From an uncultured Pseudoflavonifractor sp. (GTDB lineage Bacteria > Bacillota_A > Clostridia > Oscillospirales > Oscillospiraceae): a stretch of 7,269 bases of DNA. The stretch covers positions 1-7,269 of the forward strand of contig CANPNN010000066.1 in the NCBI GenBank assembly GCA_947575475.1, written 5' to 3'. Below the pieces are notes generated by a model. That model saw nothing but the letters and a program-made list of their open reading frames with translations, did not search any database and had not been told where the DNA came from. Numbering within the stretch: the first letter of the stretch is position 1; each line of letters starts with the position of its first letter. Both the position numbers and the translations under genes were made by a program. This document shows positions 6,017-7,269 of this stretch, in pieces.

Positions 6017-6037
6017 TTTTGTGTTTTCTTCACAAAA
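6017..6037. promoter_or_regulatory. Operator-like inverted repeat between the divergent promoters
   Basis: TTTTGTG (6017-6023) and CACAAAA (6031-6037) are perfect 7-bp arms with a 7-nt spacer. The site ends 8 bp before the -35 of the decarboxylase promoter and starts 23 bp upstream of the permease -35. The position suits a regulator acting on one or both promoters. The AT-rich context raises the chance of coincidence. Confidence 0.35.
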
Positions 6038-6045
6038 TGACCCCG

Positions 6046-6075
6046 TTGACAGTTCTCCTCTTGGGGTGCTATTAT
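6046..6075 (+). promoter_or_regulatory. Sigma-A promoter of the decarboxylase gene
   Basis: TTGACA (6046-6051), an 18-nt spacer, then TATTAT (6070-6075), a 5/6 match to the -10 consensus. The predicted start near 6082 leaves a leader of only about 28 nt, too short for a lysine riboswitch. Confidence 0.8.
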
Positions 6076-6109
6076 AAAGAAAATACGAAGAGAAACGAGG
6101 CCTTCGCCC

Positions 6110-7269
6110 ATGAAAACTCCTTTTGTGACCCTCCCCCAGCTCCAGGCCATCACCGAGACCTACCCCACTCCCTTCCATCTTTACGATGAGAAGGGCATCC
6201 GGGAAACCGCCCGGAACCTGAAGGCCGCCTTCGCCTGGAACCCCGGCTTCCAGGAGTATTTCGCCGTAAAGGCCACCCCCACCCCCGGCATCCTGAAAAT
6301 TCTCCAGGAGGAGGGCTGCGGGGTGGACTGCTCCTCCCTCACCGAGCTCATGCTCTCCGACAAATGCGGCTTCCAGGGCCACGACATCATGTTCTCCTCC
6401 AACGAGACCCCCGCCTGCGAATATCAGCTGGCGGACAAGCTGGGGGCGGTCATCAACCTGGACGACTTTACCCACATCGACTTTTTGAAGGACACCCTGG
6501 GCTATATCCCCGAGACCATCTCCTGCCGCTTCAACCCCGGCGGGGTCTTCCAGCTGGGAGCGAGCAAGGAGGGCTTCCAGGTCATGGACACCCCGGGAGA
6601 CAGCAAATACGGCTTTACCCGGGACCAGCTCTTTGAGGGCTTTAAAAAGCTAAAATCCATGGGGGCCAAGCGTTTCGGCATCCACGCCTTTTTGGCCTCC
6701 AACACCCTCTCCAACGACTACTATCCCGCCCTGGCGGGCATCCTCTTCCAGCTTGCCGCCGACCTGGAGCGGGAGACCGGCTGCGATGTGTGCTTTATCA
6801 ACCTCTCCGGCGGCGTGGGCATCCCCTACCGCCCCGACCAGCCGAAAAACGACATCTTCGCCATCGGGGAGGGTGTCCGGGAGCAGTTCGAGAAAATTCT
6901 GGTCCCCGCGGGCATGGGGGACGTGGCCATCTACACCGAGCTGGGCCGCTATATGCTGGGCCCCAACGGCTGCCTGGTCACCAAAGTCCTCCACTTCAAG
7001 CACACCTACAAAGAGTATGTGGGGGTGGACGCCTGCGCGGCCAACCTCATGCGCCCCGCCATGTACGGGGCCTACCACCACATTACGGTGATGGGCAAGG
7101 AGGACAAGCCCCTGGACCACACCTACGACGTGGTGGGCTCCCTGTGCGAAAACAACGATAAATTCGCCATCGACCGGGAACTGCCCGAGATCGAGACCGG
7201 GGACCTGCTGGTGATCCACGACAGCGGCGCCCACGGCTTCTCCATGGGCTACAACTACAACGGCAAGCT
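6110..7269 (+). CDS. lysA: Diaminopimelate decarboxylase-like PLP enzyme (LysA family), first 386 residues
   Basis: LysA converts meso-diaminopimelate to L-lysine and CO2, the last step of lysine synthesis in the cytosol. It is a fold-type III PLP enzyme. Visible features are EYFAVKA with the probable PLP lysine K54, the DCSS segment (73-76), GIHAF with H192, the glycine-rich LSGGVGI (232-238), ELGR (277-280), C346-E347 in SLCENNDKF, and the C-terminal GDLLVIHDSGAHGFSM leading to YNYNGK. Compared with typical LysA, three motifs differ: ELGR replaces EPGR, GIHAFLAS replaces GLHCHIGS, and GAH replaces the GAY near the end. This agrees with a divergent LysA-like branch I have seen in anaerobes, so activity on another amino acid is possible. 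The ATG at 6110 follows GAGG (6097-6100) by 9 nt. The gene has its own promoter, is divergent from the permease and runs off the right edge with only a short C-terminal stretch missing. Confidence 0.82.
   Translation, partial: MKTPFVTLPQLQAITETYPTPFHLYDEKGIRETARNLKAAFAWNPGFQEYFAVKATPTPGILKILQEEGCGVDCSSLTELMLSDKCGFQGHDIMFSSNETPACEYQLADKLGAVINLDDFTHIDFLKDTLGYIPETISCRFNPGGVFQLGASKEGFQVMDTPGDSKYGFTRDQLFEGFKKLKSMGAKRFGIHAFLASNTLSNDYYPALAGILFQLAADLERETGCDVCFINLSGGVGIPYRPDQPKNDIFAIGEGVREQFEKILVPAGMGDVAIYTELGRYMLGPNGCLVTKVLHFKHTYKEYVGVDACAANLMRPAMYGAYHHITVMGKEDKPLDHTYDVVGSLCENNDKFAIDRELPEIETGDLLVIHDSGAHGFSMGYNYNGK

Noticed and set aside
6076..6109. Lysine riboswitch or other leader RNA before the decarboxylase
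   Set aside because: The predicted leader is only about 28 nt, too short for an L-box or T-box.
5953..6153. 66-codon minus-strand frame across the divergent promoters
   Set aside because: It overlaps both consensus promoters and the decarboxylase start, has Lys-rich low-complexity content from A-tracts, and has no clear ribosome-binding site.

Overview
The window looks like chromosomal DNA from a GC-rich member of the Clostridia, perhaps the Oscillospiraceae/Ruminococcaceae. The evidence is strong purine-rich Shine-Dalgarno sites, HrcA-type CIRCE operators, an Hsp18-like small heat-shock protein, GC-rich third codon positions and AT-rich intergenic regions. The phylum-level placement is fairly safe; the family is a guess. 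Nothing suggests a mobile element, phage, CRISPR array, rRNA or tRNA.

Layout. (1) 1-2195, minus strand: a protein-quality-control unit, hsp20 followed by clpB. clpB runs off the left edge. A strong hairpin terminator lies between the two genes. (2) 2202-2504: a divergent regulatory region with two CIRCE-like HrcA operators and a separate 20-bp hyphenated palindrome. (3) 2505-4373, plus strand: a soluble 622-aa protein with a C-terminal HD-GYP-type phosphohydrolase domain and an unrecognised helical N-terminal half. (4) 4382-4424: a bidirectional terminator shared with the convergent gene. (5) 4434-5768, minus strand: an NCS2-family permease, probably for uracil. (6) 5769-6109: a divergent control region. 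On the permease side it holds a consensus promoter, a 26-codon U-rich leader ORF and an intrinsic terminator that overlaps the leader stop codon. (7) 6110-7269, plus strand: a diaminopimelate decarboxylase-like PLP enzyme, cut by the right edge.

How the parts work together. Hsp20 binds unfolding proteins and ClpB (with DnaK) extracts them from aggregates, so shared HrcA control makes sense. The HD-GYP gene is divergent from hsp20 and has the better CIRCE 96 bp upstream of its start, so it may also be heat-shock controlled. The most interesting item is the permease leader. Its architecture resembles translation-coupled, UTP-sensing attenuation as known for enterobacterial pyrBI, rather than the PyrR attenuation usual for Firmicutes pyr genes. 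This is an inference from sequence architecture and has not been tested.
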